64,000 nucleotides of DNA from Moritella viscosa (GCA_000953735.1 LN554852.1:2987846-3051845), one strand, 5' to 3'; positions 1 through 8,138 are shown, counted from the first letter of the stretch. The notes: generated by a model from the sequence alone, not told the origin. Program-made: numbers and translations.

Positions 1-44
1 GGTCTCTGCGTTTTACTTGACGTGGGGAGTCATACCAACACCAA

Positions 45-127
45 AATAACTGGCGAAATTGCGCGCCAGCGTGATTCAGCCCAGTGCGTAGCGGTGTTTA
101 CGCACGAAGTTCATTGTTTTGTTAGTA
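45..127 (-). other. probable attC site of the leftmost cassette
   Basis: The GTTAGTA core lies at 121-127 just beyond the stop of the acetyltransferase cassette, and an inverted-repeat rich stretch runs down to a TAAC near 51. The outer boundary is not sharp, because the arms are imperfect and the neighbouring cassette lies outside the window. Read on the minus strand this is the usual place for attC, after the gene. Confidence 0.5.
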
Positions 128-133
128 CTTGAA

Positions 134-652
134 TTATAAGTCGAGAGCATACTCATTTATCTTCTCTTCGATTCCATTCGCTAATAAATGGGTTCTAGTG
201 CCTATTGAACGAAAGTTTAATTTTTTTAAGACTAAGGAGCTTGCTTCATTCCATTCAGCAGTTCCAGCCCATAATCTACTGTTATAGCCACTTTGTTTAA
301 CTTGATCGATTAGGGTTACACATGCTTCTGTTGCGAAACCATTAGACCAGCTTTCAGGATTCACCCAATATGCCAATGCATAAGCAGACTCACGCGGGAA
401 AAGTGATATCTGACCAATAACTATGCCTGTAGGTTTAAACTCCATGCTCCATACAAAGCCTGCATCCATATCCCAATCTTTGCTACGATCATCAATCCAA
501 CTTCGCACTTTGCTCTCAGTGTTAAGTCTAGAAAGTGGTAGTCGTGCAGGGAACTCGTTAGAGTTAAATGTATCTAACAACGCACTCCAATCCCTAACTT
601 CAACTTTTCTAATGATTAATCTTTCGGTCTCAAAATTGATTGGTAATTTCAT
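134..652 (-). CDS. GNAT family N-acetyltransferase (cassette gene)
   Basis: This is a 172-residue protein of the RimJ/RimL-like GNAT type. It opens with the typical ETERLIIRKVEVRDW strand, has a central GxxIGQISL strand, and a YWVNPESWSNGFATEA segment corresponding to the acetyl-CoA binding loop. It probably transfers an acetyl group from acetyl-CoA to an amine; the substrate cannot be told. It is the only gene in its integron cassette, read on the minus strand like the rest of the array, with attC sites on both sides and no promoter visible. Its TAA stop lies about 10 bases inside the cassette, unlike most neighbours, whose stop is formed by the attC core. Antibiotic or toxin acetylation is possible but not shown. 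Confidence 0.85.
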   Translation of the reverse strand: MKLPINFETERLIIRKVEVRDWSALLDTFNSNEFPARLPLSRLNTESKVRSWIDDRSKDWDMDAGFVWSMEFKPTGIVIGQISLFPRESAYALAYWVNPESWSNGFATEACVTLIDQVKQSGYNSRLWAGTAEWNEASSLVLKKLNFRSIGTRTHLLANGIEEKINEYALDL

Positions 653-666
653 ACGATCTCTAGAGT

Positions 667-759
667 ACTAACGCCCCACTAATAAGTGACCAAATGCTGG
701 CGGGGGATTTGCTCCGCAAATGGCATTACATTGTTTGTAAATCTTAATTTAGCGTTTTG
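667..759 (-). other. attC site, interrupted at its core by element copy 1
   Basis: It runs from CTAACGCC at 668 to TTTAGCGTTTTG at 759, with complementary outer arms (AACGC against GCGTT). The GTTA that should close it and form the upstream gene's stop is found at 1693-1696, on the far side of the inserted element. Confidence 0.75.
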
Positions 760-1693
760 TTGAACGAAGCCGCTGCGCGGCAGAGTCTTTGCCCTGCCAG
801 TCATACTAACCAATAGCATCACCATTATGGTGGTGCCTTATTGGAATTATTCGTATGAAGACCTGACAACCGCAACGATTTAATTATATTTATAAACAAC
901 ACCTTACCAATTTAAGGCTACAAGGTAAACGCCTGCCTGATATTTTAACTCTTACGCAAATAAGTAAAGTCATTAACGGCACCAAGAAGCAACGCTACCA
1001 AGTGCTTTTTCTCACCCTTTACAGCATGGGACTACGATTAAGCGAAGGCTTAAACCTGACTGTTCATGATATTGATAGCCAGACTATGCAAGTCCATATC
1101 CGTGAAGCTAAAGGTGGCAAAGACAGGTTGGTGCCATTACCTAAACGAACTTTACTCGCACTACGCAGTCATTGGCAAACGCATCATCATGCGCGACTGA
1201 TTTTCCCAGGACAGGGAAATGGTATGAACTCACCGATGGACAAAGGCGGTATCCAGAAAGCCATCAAACAAACTTTTCACATGGTAATACCAAACGGCTG
1301 AGAGTGCGAATTCAAGCTATATTACTGTATCTGTTCAATTGGAAAATGCCTAAACTCGTCGCAACGTTCACTGCGAAAGTCATCAGAATTTATCCTTGCT
1401 GCCAGCATGAAATGAAGTGCGTTGGTATAACACGAACGACCTAGCCGAAAGGCGAACATAATAGGAATAATGGCATTAACATGACAGGTTGGAGATATTA
1501 AATTTATGGTACAACTAGCTAGTTAATTGATAAATAACAGGTCTGTTGTTTATTTCGATTTAGCTCGTCTTGGGTTTAACCCCAAGACGAAGTATCCACT
1601 AAGATCAAACACGTTATTTACTATATAAAGAAGGGCTTGGGCTTGCTCAACACTCGAATAAGGTGTCGGCTGCGCGACACCTATTCTTATATG
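760..1693 (+). mobile_element. non-autonomous IS91-like/integrase element, copy 1
   Basis: A 934-bp unit begins TTGAACGAAGCCGC and ends in a short hairpin (GGTGTCG/CGACACC) followed by TATTCTTATATG. Both ends are nearly identical to those of copies 2 and 3. It lies between an attC (ends TTTG) and the TAA stop of the next cassette gene, so removing it restores a TTTG-TTATAT core. Inside are fragments of a tyrosine recombinase and the last part of an IS91-type transposase. It is the most deleted of the three copies. IS91-family elements are known to choose GAAC/CAAG tetranucleotide targets and make no target duplication, which fits what is seen. The exact left base is ambiguous because TTGAAC could belong to the element or the target. 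Confidence 0.75.
855..1442 (+). pseudogene. remnant of tyrosine recombinase fused to transposase tail
   Basis: The start region (ATG at 855) is damaged by small changes and runs into a stop at once. The recombinase reading then jumps by an internal deletion from the N-terminal LRLQGK region to LPDILTLTQISK. A second deletion joins the middle of the recombinase (ending GGIQKAIKQ near 1270) to the C-terminal part of the IS91-type transposase, which continues in another frame to a stop at 1442. The catalytic HxxR, H and Tyr of the recombinase are gone. The second deletion joint is the same as in copy 3. No functional product is expected. Confidence 0.85.
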
Positions 1694-2251
1694 TTATATT
1701 TCACAGTACTCGGACTTAATTAAGCCAAAGCATTTAAGATCATGAAACTGATTTTTCCAGTAACCACTTTGACGCCTAATACCTTCCTCTTTGAATCCAA
1801 CCTTTAGAAGAAGTGATTCTGATGCGGAGTTACCCGGAACAGTATCGCCTTGTATACGATTAAGTTTGCTGCAAGATAACTCACCTAAAAATGCAGCTTT
1901 TACTATTCGATGAACTGCTTCAGTGGTAAGCCCCATCCCCCAATATTTTGGTAGTAAATCGTATCCAAGAACAGCATTCTTCATTTTGTGGTCCCAAGTA
2001 TTAAAGCCACAAGTACCAATAAGTTCATTTGTTTCTTTCAGGCGAATAGCCCAACGAATTCCAGAGTTTTCTTTAAAGCGAGAGTTAAAGAGTTCTATTA
2101 AGTTGCTAGCTTGTGAAATATTAGTAAAAGCTTCCAAATTATAATATTCGACAACGGAACTGTCAGAGAACAACTCAAATAAGCTATTTGAATCTTCTTT
2201 AGATAATTCATCTAACCTTAAGCAATTTGTCTCTAAAACTGGAAATGACAA
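1694..2251 (-). CDS. GNAT family N-acetyltransferase (cassette gene)
   Basis: This is a 185-residue RimJ/RimL-type GNAT protein with an ETNCLRLDELSKEDS opening, the core strand NELIGTCGFN, the acetyl-CoA loop region YWGMGLTTEAV and the C-terminal NSASESLLLKVGFKEEGIRR helix-strand typical of the family. I chose a TTG start at 2251, because GGAGG stands seven bases upstream and the longer open frame runs back through the attC and into element copy 2. The TAA stop at 1694 lies directly against the right end of element copy 1. The substrate is unknown. It belongs to a minus-strand integron cassette whose attC was separated from it by the insertion. Confidence 0.85.
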   Translation of the reverse strand: MSFPVLETNCLRLDELSKEDSNSLFELFSDSSVVEYYNLEAFTNISQASNLIELFNSRFKENSGIRWAIRLKETNELIGTCGFNTWDHKMKNAVLGYDLLPKYWGMGLTTEAVHRIVKAAFLGELSCSKLNRIQGDTVPGNSASESLLLKVGFKEEGIRRQSGYWKNQFHDLKCFGLIKSEYCEI

Positions 2252-2267
2252 CCTGAATCCTCCGTGA

Positions 2268-2320
2268 AATAACGCCAAGCAAAACGGCGCAGCTTGCTGC
2301 GTCCTGGCTTCTGCGCCTTG
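2268..2320 (-). other. attC site, interrupted at its core by element copy 2
   Basis: A short site from TAACGCC (2270) to GCGCCTTG (2320), with complementary arms either side of AGCTTGCTGCG. Its closing GTTA is found at 4135-4138, beyond the inserted element. Confidence 0.75.
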
Positions 2321-2415
2321 TTGAACGAAGCCGATTCGCGGCAGAGTCTTTGCCCTACCAGTCATACTAACCAATAGCATCACCATTATGGTGGTGCCTT
2401 ATTGGAGTTATTCGT

Positions 2416-3217
2416 ATGAATCATTCACAACAGCAACGATTTAATTATCTTTATGAACAACACCTTACCAATTTAAGGCTACAAGGTAAACGGCCAGCGA
2501 CCATTGATGCCTATTCTCGTGCAGTTCGACGCATTTCGGCTTACTTTGATAAGTCCCCAGACACATTAACTACTGCCGATTTAAAAGTTTATTTCAATAG
2601 CCTAATCCAGACCCACTCTTGGAGTACCGTCAAATTAGACCGTAACGGTTTACAGTTTTTCTATCGTTATACGCTTGATAAACAATGGGACTAAGAAGCA
2701 GCGCTACCAAGTATTCTTTCTCACGCTTTACAGCATGGGACTACGATTAAGCGAAGGCTTAAACCTGACTGTTCATGATATTGATAGCCAGACTATGCAA
2801 GTCCATATCCGTGAAGCTAAAGGTGGCAAAGACAGGTTGGAGCCATTACCTAAACGAACTTTACTCGCACTGCGCAGTCATTGGCAAACGCATCATCATG
2901 CGCGACTGATTTTCCCAGGATTGGGAAATGGTATGAACTCGCCAATGGACAAAGGCGGCATTCAAAAAGCCATCAAACAAGTTTTACGTGATTGTAATAT
3001 CAATAAACTCGTTAGCCCGCATTCGCTACGTCATTGCTTTGCTACTCATTTATTGGAAAACGGCTTGGATTTGCGCTCTCTGCAAGTATTGCTCGGTCAT
3101 GCCTCGTTAAATACGACCGCTAGATATACTCAATTAACCCAACTAAAACAAAAGGATGCTGCCGTTGCCATTAACCAACTCGCTGATAAGTTAGCGCTAG
3201 ATTGGAGTTTAAAATGA
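2416..3217 (+). pseudogene. tyrosine recombinase (phage-integrase family), frameshifted
   Basis: The N-terminal SAM-like core-binding domain (LRLQGKRPATIDAYSRAVRRISAYF) is open from ATG 2416 to a stop at 2694. An 86-bp deletion relative to copy 3, at about 2690, then changes frame. The catalytic domain continues to 3217, with the Arg box GLRLSEGLNL, HSLRHCFATHLL (His and Arg), LLGHASL and the tyrosine region TTARYT. The full protein would be about 290 residues and resembles XerC/D-type and IS91-associated recombinases, not IntI: it lacks the integron-specific insert. The catalytic half alone could still be translated from an internal start, but activity is unlikely. Confidence 0.85.
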
Positions 3218-3887
3218 GTACCTTCATTGATTTACTGCGCATTCATCATGGCGAGTTTGAGCGTCAATTTGGTAATCAACTTTCCCATGAAAGCCGTCGT
3301 GCAATCTACGCCATGCTCAGTTGTAAAACACGAAACCAATGGCATAAAGGTAAGAATAATTACCTGTATAACGCCTTTGCACTAGCTAAAGTCTGGCGAG
3401 CGAGAATGATTGATGCAATCAATCAGCACGCTGATTTATCGCTGGCGAACACTGACACATTACCCACTAAATGGGTCGTTGATTGCCGTAAGGTTGGTTA
3501 CGGTCTTCCCGCTTTACAATATCTATCTCGCTATTTGTATCGCGGAGTGTTGCCTGATAAAGACATCATCGACACATCCAATAATACCGTTACCTTCAGA
3601 TATAAAGACGGACAAACTCAAGCAACGAAAACCAGAGCCTTACCGACATTGCAATTCCTCTGGCTTATCTTGCAGCATGGGTTGCCGAAAGGGTTACAGC
3701 GAGTGCGGGATTATGGTTTTTTGCACGGTAATGCAAAGCGGTTACGCGTGCGTATTCAAGTCATATTACGCATCGGTTTAATTGGAGTATGCCTGAGCTC
3801 GTTGCAACGAGCACAGCAAAAGCAATCCGTATTTGTCCTTGCTGTCAGCATGAAATGAGGTGTGTTGGCATTACGCGAACGACCTAG
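3214..3887 (+). pseudogene. IS91-family transposase, internally deleted
   Basis: The ATG at 3214 overlaps the recombinase stop (ATGA). The N-terminal 40 residues (MSTFIDLLRIHHGEFERQFG, then an ISHESRRAI-like helix) match the start of IS91-type transposases. They are joined directly to the distal part (LPTKWVVDCRKVGYGLPALQYLSRYLYRG, then GFLHGNAKRLRV), so the zinc-binding and most of the HUH nuclease region between them is missing. A frameshift near 3780 moves the last part to another frame ending near 3887, and the continuous frame stops at 3858. About 215 residues remain of an expected 380-400. It is not functional. Confidence 0.85.
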
Positions 3888-4135
3888 CCGAAAGGCGAAC
3901 ATAATAGGCATAATGGCATTAACATTACAGTGGGAGATATTAAAATCATGGTACAACTAGCTAGTTAATTGATAAATAACAGGTCTGTTATTTATCTCAA
4001 TTTCGCTCGTCTTGGGTTTAATCCCAAGATGAAGTGCCCACTAAGATAAAACACGTAATTTACTATATAAAGAAGGGCTCGGGCTTGCTCAACACTAGAA
4101 TAAGGTGTCGGCTGCGCGACACCTATTCTTATATG

Positions 4136-4450
4136 TTATATTTTTGATGCCACTTTACTTGGCTTTAAACCTAAGTACAGTAACGGTCCAATTGATACAA
4201 ACACCAAAGTTAGCAACGCAAACGGTAGAAAATACAAATTTGATTTACCTAACTTCTTACAATCATCGTACATCCAAACCATAGCTAAGAATGCCATAAT
4301 ATATAAATCAAAGAAAACCTGAGCCGTATCAGGACTGGAAATTAACTGGTAACCAAAACTTAACAATGACTGTTGAGCAATTGACATCGTAAATGCGGTA
4401 TAACCAGTAAATAGGAGTAAAAGAATTATTGATGTAATTCGTAGCTTCAA
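4136..4450 (-). CDS. small three-helix membrane protein, DUF2834-like (cassette gene)
   Basis: The 104-residue protein has three hydrophobic segments, at about residues 6-24, 43-60 and 74-93, joined by short polar loops with a YDDCKKLGKSN turn. The spacing and the final FVSIGPLLYLGLK helix recall DUF2834 inner-membrane proteins, but the match is by eye only. The start is a TTG (4450) with AAGGA eight bases upstream. The TAA stop is formed by the GTTA that follows element copy 2. No function is known for this group. It sits alone in a minus-strand integron cassette. Confidence 0.7.
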   Translation of the reverse strand: MKLRITSIILLLLFTGYTAFTMSIAQQSLLSFGYQLISSPDTAQVFFDLYIMAFLAMVWMYDDCKKLGKSNLYFLPFALLTLVFVSIGPLLYLGLKPSKVASKI

Positions 4451-4481
4451 ACTAATTTCCTTATTGCTGACTGTGTGAAAA

Positions 4482-4578
4482 TATAACGCCCTGCTAATAA
4501 GTGAACCGAATACTGGCGGGCGATTTGCGCAGCAAATGGCATGACAGACTTGGTGAGTCTGAATTCAGCAGCTTGTTA
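4482..4578 (-). other. attC site
   Basis: About 95 bp from TAACGCCC (4484) to CTTGTTAG (4573-4579), with inner complementary arms (AGACTTGG against the neighbouring TGAGTCT, and GCGATTTGC/GCAAAT). The closing GTTA provides the stop codon of the 4576-4923 gene. Confidence 0.85.
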
Positions 4579-4923
4579 GTTGATAATATTTTCGACAAGG
4601 CTAACCTCTGCGTCGTAAAACCTTAACTCGATATAGCGATCATCAACAGTATTAATGGTTAGAGAGCAGAAGCGATCTTGAACCTCAAAAGCCAATAATA
4701 AGCTCGGAACCCCTAAATGAGCATCTAACTCACTAGACTTTGAGTCTCTATAAAGGCAACTTTCAGCTTTAGACCAACAGTCAATATTTAGATCATGAGG
4801 AGTATAAATAATCTCTCCCAAAACACAAACGGACTGAAACGTTACTGATAAATGCTTATTGATAGAGTCATAGCTAAAGCCTGTCACTATTTCATCAGAA
4901 AAATCCACGTCCTCGATTTTCAT
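4576..4923 (-). CDS. hypothetical protein (cassette gene)
   Basis: This is a 115-residue acidic protein with no signal peptide or membrane segment. It alternates short beta-type strands (LSVTFQSVCVLGEIIY, FCSLTINTV, YIELRFYDAEVSLV) and contains four cysteines spread over its length. I do not recognise the family. The start is ATG 4923 with AAGGG upstream. The TAA stop is made by the attC core. Like many cassette proteins it is small, soluble and lacks any informative motif. Confidence 0.65.
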   Translation of the reverse strand: MKIEDVDFSDEIVTGFSYDSINKHLSVTFQSVCVLGEIIYTPHDLNIDCWSKAESCLYRDSKSSELDAHLGVPSLLLAFEVQDRFCSLTINTVDDRYIELRFYDAEVSLVENIIN

Positions 4924-4940
4924 GCAAAACCCTTACGTCA

Positions 4941-5044
4941 GCTAACGCTCGGCTCACCGAGCAAATTTATGATGGCGTCTTTTTTGCGTGTTTTTGCACA
5001 AAAGATGACAGCGGAAATCTGTCAGGTGCAGCCGTTTGTTACGT
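4941..5044 (-). other. attC site
   Basis: It runs from GCTAACGC (4941) to GTTTGTTACG (5044). Long outer arms pair GTCAGC-like and GCTGAC-like stretches, and the inside contains TTTTTTGCG/TGTTTTTGC repeats. The GTTA core forms the stop codon of the TPR-like gene. Confidence 0.85.
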
Positions 5045-5644
5045 GCTGATTTTACACAGCTGTTTGATTGTTTTTTCATGCTCATTACCTACCAAACCAA
5101 CGTCTTGATGAAAACGAAACCCTGACCTTTTAACTTTTGCCGCATCAAGTGCTTTTGTTGCTTCGGAGCCATCATTACTTATTATTGCTTTAGAAGCATG
5201 CCACTTATAATAGTCCAGCGGAAACGTGAGTCTATCAACATTCTCATTTAAAACATCAAGCGCGTTGGCGAACTCGTTTTCTATTTTTTGTGTAGCCACC
5301 AAATATGAATAATCAAGATACGCACCTGTTTGGTGTTTTGGAAATTCTATTTCTCTCTGAAGTATCTTTTTATAAGTGACGATACACCCTTCAAGATCGC
5401 CTAGCGCCATGAAGGCATTCGCCTTTGCCAATAAAGCTCGAACGTCATCGAATTGATCTTTCCTCGACTCGAAGTATTCATCAACCAAACGGAGTGATAC
5501 CTTTGGGTGCTTGTCAGTCAAGGTTAGCGCTTGGATTACCAAATACTGATCTCTTTGCGTTCTTGCTCGCTTTAACTTCGAGTAGAAATGATCTTCGATT
5601 GATTCGTTCCAATCTTCATTTCTGTACCAATCGTCAGATGACAC
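5039..5644 (-). CDS. TPR-like helical protein (cassette gene)
   Basis: A 201-residue soluble protein that is almost wholly helical. Pairs of helices such as DVRALLAKANAFMALGDLEGCIVTYKKIL have the small-large residue spacing of tetratricopeptide repeats, and an earlier pair (RDQYLVIQALTLTDKHPKVSLRLVDEYFESR) is compatible with the same fold. TPR proteins act as protein-binding scaffolds; no partner is suggested here. The start is a GTG (5644) preceded by TAAGGAG, and the stop is formed by the attC core. The acidic N-terminus (SSDDWYRNEDWNESIEDHF) has no recognisable domain. Confidence 0.7.
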   Translation of the reverse strand: MSSDDWYRNEDWNESIEDHFYSKLKRARTQRDQYLVIQALTLTDKHPKVSLRLVDEYFESRKDQFDDVRALLAKANAFMALGDLEGCIVTYKKILQREIEFPKHQTGAYLDYSYLVATQKIENEFANALDVLNENVDRLTFPLDYYKWHASKAIISNDGSEATKALDAAKVKRSGFRFHQDVGLVGNEHEKTIKQLCKIST

Positions 5645-5659
5645 GATGACTCCTTAGCA

Positions 5660-5752
5660 CGTAACGCCTCATTCAGAGGCAAAAAATAGTTGGTTAAAAT
5701 AAGCGACGCAGGAGCAAAAACCAACTGTTTTTTGTCCTGCTTTAATGACTTG
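5660..5752 (-). other. attC site, interrupted at its core by element copy 3
   Basis: It runs from GTAACGCC (5660) to GACTTG (5752), with internal complementary stretches AATAGTTGGTT and AACCAACTGTT. The matching GTTATG lies at 6920-6925 on the other side of element copy 3. Confidence 0.8.
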
Positions 5753-6920
5753 TTGAACGAAGCCGCTGCGCGGCAGAGTCTTTGCCCTACCAGTCATACT
5801 AACCAATAGCATCACCATTATGGTGGTGCCTTATTGGAGTTATTCGTATGAATCATTCACAACAGCAACGATTTTATTATCTTTATGAACAACACCTTAC
5901 CAATTTAAGGCTACAAGGTAAACGGCCAGCGACCATTGATGCCTATTCTCGTGCAGTTCGACGCATTTCGGCTTACTTTGATAAGTCTCCCGATGGATTA
6001 ACTACTGCTGATTTAAAGGATTACTTTAACAGTCTTATCCAAACGCACTCATGGAGTACCGTTAAAATAGACCGTAACGGCTTACAATTTTTCTATCGTT
6101 ACACCCTCGACAAACAATGGGAGTGGCTCAACATCGTTAAACCACCACAAGTTAAGCGCCTGCCTGATATTTTAACTCCTACGCAAATAAGTAAAGTCAT
6201 TAACGGCACCAAGAAGCAACGCTACCAAGTGCTTTTTCTCACCCTTTACAGCATGGGACTACGATTAAGCGAAGGCTTAAACCTGACTGTTCATGATATT
6301 GATAGCCAGACTATGCAAGTCCATATCCGTGAAGCTAAAGGTGGCAAAGACAGGTTGGTGCCATTACCTAAACGAACTTTACTCGCACTACGCAGTCATT
6401 GGCAAACGCATCATCATGCGCGACTGATTTTCCCAGGACAGGGAAATGGTATGAACTCACCGATGGACAAAGGCGGTATCCAGAAAGCCATCAAACAAAC
6501 TTTTCACATGGTAATACCAAACGGCTGAGAGTGCGAATTCAAGCTATATTACTGTATCTGTTCAATTGGAAAATGCCTAAACTCGTCGCAACGTTCACTG
6601 CGAAAGTCATCAGAATTTATCCTTGCTGCCAGCATGAAATGAAGTGCGTTGGTATAACACGAACGACCTAGCCGAAAGGCGAACATAATAGGAATAATGG
6701 CATTAACATGACAGGTTGGAGATATTAAATTTATGGTACAACTAGCTAGTTAATTGATAAATAACAGGTCTGTTATTTATCTCGATTTCGTTCGTCTTGG
6801 GTTTAACCCCAAGACGAAGTCCCCACCAAGATCAAACACGTAATTTACTATATAAAGAAGGGCTCGGGCTTGCTCAACACTCGAATAAGGTGTCGGCTGC
6901 GCGACACCTATTCTTATATG
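5753..6920 (+). mobile_element. non-autonomous IS91-like/integrase element, copy 3
   Basis: A 1168-bp unit with the same termini as copies 1 and 2, inserted after CTTG of an attC and immediately before GTTATG of the next cassette. It keeps the recombinase start intact but has lost the recombinase C-terminus and most of the transposase by one deletion, whose joint is identical to that in copy 1. Copies 1 and 3 therefore share a deleted ancestor that itself moved, or was duplicated, within the array. Any movement would need enzymes supplied in trans. Confidence 0.75.
5848..6671 (+). pseudogene. truncated tyrosine recombinase joined to transposase tail
   Basis: From ATG 5848 the complete N-terminal core-binding domain and the first part of the catalytic domain (to GGIQKAIKQ, about residue 218, including the Arg box GLRLSEGLNL) are open. 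An internal deletion then joins to the transposase C-terminal coding region, entering it out of frame and stopping at 6528. The transposase tail (GNTKRLRVRIQ to CPCCQHE-like ending) continues in another frame to 6671. The HxxR, His and Tyr catalytic residues are missing. It gives the best view of the intact recombinase N-terminal half, including the 26 residues lost from copy 2. Confidence 0.85.
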
Positions 6921-6935
6921 TTATGTTTTTGCAGT

Positions 6936-7205
6936 TTAAGCACCTTTAGTTCGCTTTATTCGTTTTATTGTAAATATGGACAACAATGAAACCAGCAAGC
7001 CAATTACAAAGTAAATTGCGGTAAGAGCTGGTGTGACTACCATGTATAGCTCGTGGTAGTTTTCATCAAAGCATGATCCAGTTTTTTGATCAATAGCACC
7101 GCCCATATCCAAGCAGGAGTCCACGATTAGAAAATTATGAGAGGCATAGATAACTAACAGGCCTAGGCTAATACTTAAAATAATATCTATGATTCTAGCG
7201 TTCAT
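6936..7205 (-). CDS. small two-helix membrane protein (cassette gene)
   Basis: An 89-residue protein with two clear membrane helices (about residues 5-26 and 54-77). They flank an outside loop with two cysteines (DSCLDMGGAIDQKTGSCF), probably a disulfide in the periplasm, and the protein ends in a basic tail (KRIKRTKG). I chose ATG 7205 because AGGGGAAG stands just upstream; the longer open frame would be read through the attC. The family is not recognised. The arrangement resembles small inner-membrane proteins of unknown role often carried by integron cassettes. Confidence 0.65.
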   Translation of the reverse strand: MNARIIDIILSISLGLLVIYASHNFLIVDSCLDMGGAIDQKTGSCFDENYHELYMVVTPALTAIYFVIGLLVSLLSIFTIKRIKRTKGA

Positions 7206-7218
7206 ACTTCCCCTGAAA

Positions 7219-7266
7219 CATAACGCCTGCCTCATGTGCCGCAGGTCAAATGCAGGCACTTGTTAT
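7219..7266 (-). other. attC site (short)
   Basis: A compact site of about 48 bp from ATAACGCCTGC (7220) to GCAGGCACTTGTTATG (7267). TGCCTGCA-type arms pair almost perfectly around a short centre. This is the shortest attC in the array. Confidence 0.85.
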
Positions 7267-7664
7267 GTGTAAAACTCTTGTGAATAGCCATGTTCGACAT
7301 AACCCCAAACCCTGACTCCAAAATTAGTTAAAGTAAACTTTACCTTATTAGTCAGACAAATACCAATAATTTTCTCGGTTACATCGATTAGATCAGGTTT
7401 CACTAACTGGCCTACCGGTTTTTCTAATTTAGTGACAATTTCAAACCACATCATAGATTTAAAATCACCATAATATTGTTCAATTTCAGGTGTATGTGTA
7501 TAACTAAATTCTTCGTCTGGAAAAAATGATCCATCAACATTTTTAGACCGAAACAAGATCATTTCATCAACGTTTTTCAAATCTTCAAACAATGATATCC
7601 ATCTTGAATTGTTTGATAACGAAATCAAATTTTTCAAATTGCTGTCCACTCCAAAATTACGCAT
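7263..7664 (-). CDS. hypothetical protein, possibly DUF6678-like (cassette gene)
   Basis: A 133-residue soluble protein. Its N-terminal LISLSNNSRWISLFEDL, central MMWFEI and terminal FGVRVWGYVEHGY resemble small proteins grouped as DUF6678, but this is memory-based and weak. It has no signal or membrane segment. The ATG (7664) lies inside the upstream attC core (GTTATGC on the minus strand), so there is no room for an own leader, and any Shine-Dalgarno must come from the upstream cassette. The stop is formed by the next attC core. Function unknown. Confidence 0.6.
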   Translation of the reverse strand: MRNFGVDSNLKNLISLSNNSRWISLFEDLKNVDEMILFRSKNVDGSFFPDEEFSYTHTPEIEQYYGDFKSMMWFEIVTKLEKPVGQLVKPDLIDVTEKIIGICLTNKVKFTLTNFGVRVWGYVEHGYSQEFYT

Positions 7665-7736
7665 AACGCCTAGCTAATAGGTGTGCGACTTTCGCACATC
7701 CTAGTGAGTTTACGAACGAATTCAGCAACTTGTTAG
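7663..7736 (-). other. attC site
   Basis: It runs from ATAACGCCTAG (7663) to CAACTTGTTAGG (7736), with arms GTGTGCGA/TCGCACA in the middle. The left core overlaps the ATG of the 7263-7664 gene, and the right core forms the stop of the next gene. Confidence 0.85.
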
Positions 7737-8077
7737 GTGCCTTTCATATCACGGATATTAATATCAGAGCAGTCAAACGATATCATGTCATTCTCTATAT
7801 CAGTAACTATATATTTTATTCGATCTAATTGACTTGAGCTTACATCACTAACATTCAGATGAGATATTTGAGTTAGACCACCACCTATGTCTTGCATTTT
7901 AAGATTTGAAATACCTATAAATTCAACACAAACATAATTATCAGAAAGGTATTCATCTTTGCATAAACAAAGAACTAGATTACTTTCAAAATATTTAGAG
8001 TCTAAATCCGTTGTTAAAGATAATGACTTGAGGGTTCTATGATCAATAAAATCTAAATTTAATTGCTTAATATCCAT
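7733..8077 (-). CDS. hypothetical protein (cassette gene)
   Basis: A 114-residue acidic soluble protein, mainly short beta strands (NLVLCLCKDEYLSDNYVCVEFIGISNLKM, IKYIVTDIENDMISFDC), which may be a small beta-rich domain. No motif or family is recognised. I chose ATG 8077 rather than the GTG one codon earlier; GGGAA stands about 12 bases upstream. Its TAA is made by the GTTAGGT attC core. The base composition is more AT-rich than that of the core genes to the right, as for most cassettes here. Confidence 0.6.
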   Translation of the reverse strand: MDIKQLNLDFIDHRTLKSLSLTTDLDSKYFESNLVLCLCKDEYLSDNYVCVEFIGISNLKMQDIGGGLTQISHLNVSDVSSSQLDRIKYIVTDIENDMISFDCSDINIRDMKGT

Positions 8078-8138
8078 CACTAAATATTCCCATTACATGT
8101 TACAAAAAATTCGTATATCCATTATGAACATTTGAGTA

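Larger units (their letters stand above)
2321..4135 (+). mobile_element. IS91-like/integrase element, copy 2 (longest copy)
   Basis: A 1815-bp unit with the same ends as copies 1 and 3 (TTGAACGAAGCCG at left, hairpin GGTGTCG/CGACACC then TTATATG at right). It is inserted after CTTG in an attC and just before the TAA stop of the 4136-4450 cassette gene. It carries a tyrosine recombinase gene with an 86-bp internal deletion, overlapping (ATGA) an IS91-type transposase with a large internal deletion. This copy best shows the original layout, recombinase then transposase, but it cannot encode either protein whole. No target duplication is seen, as expected for IS91-type rolling-circle insertion. 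Confidence 0.75.

Noticed and set aside
2252-2386. Longer start for the 1694-2251 acetyltransferase
   Set aside because: The added residues come from the attC and element copy 2; GGAGG precedes TTG 2251.
2319-5850. Repeated integrase segments considered as a CRISPR array or phage
   Set aside because: The repeats are over 900 bp with coding remnants and shared ends, so they are copies of one mobile element. There are no spacers and no phage structural genes.
7206-7259. Longer start for the 6936-7205 gene
   Set aside because: The extra 18 codons are read through the attC site; AGGGGAAG stands before the ATG at 7205.
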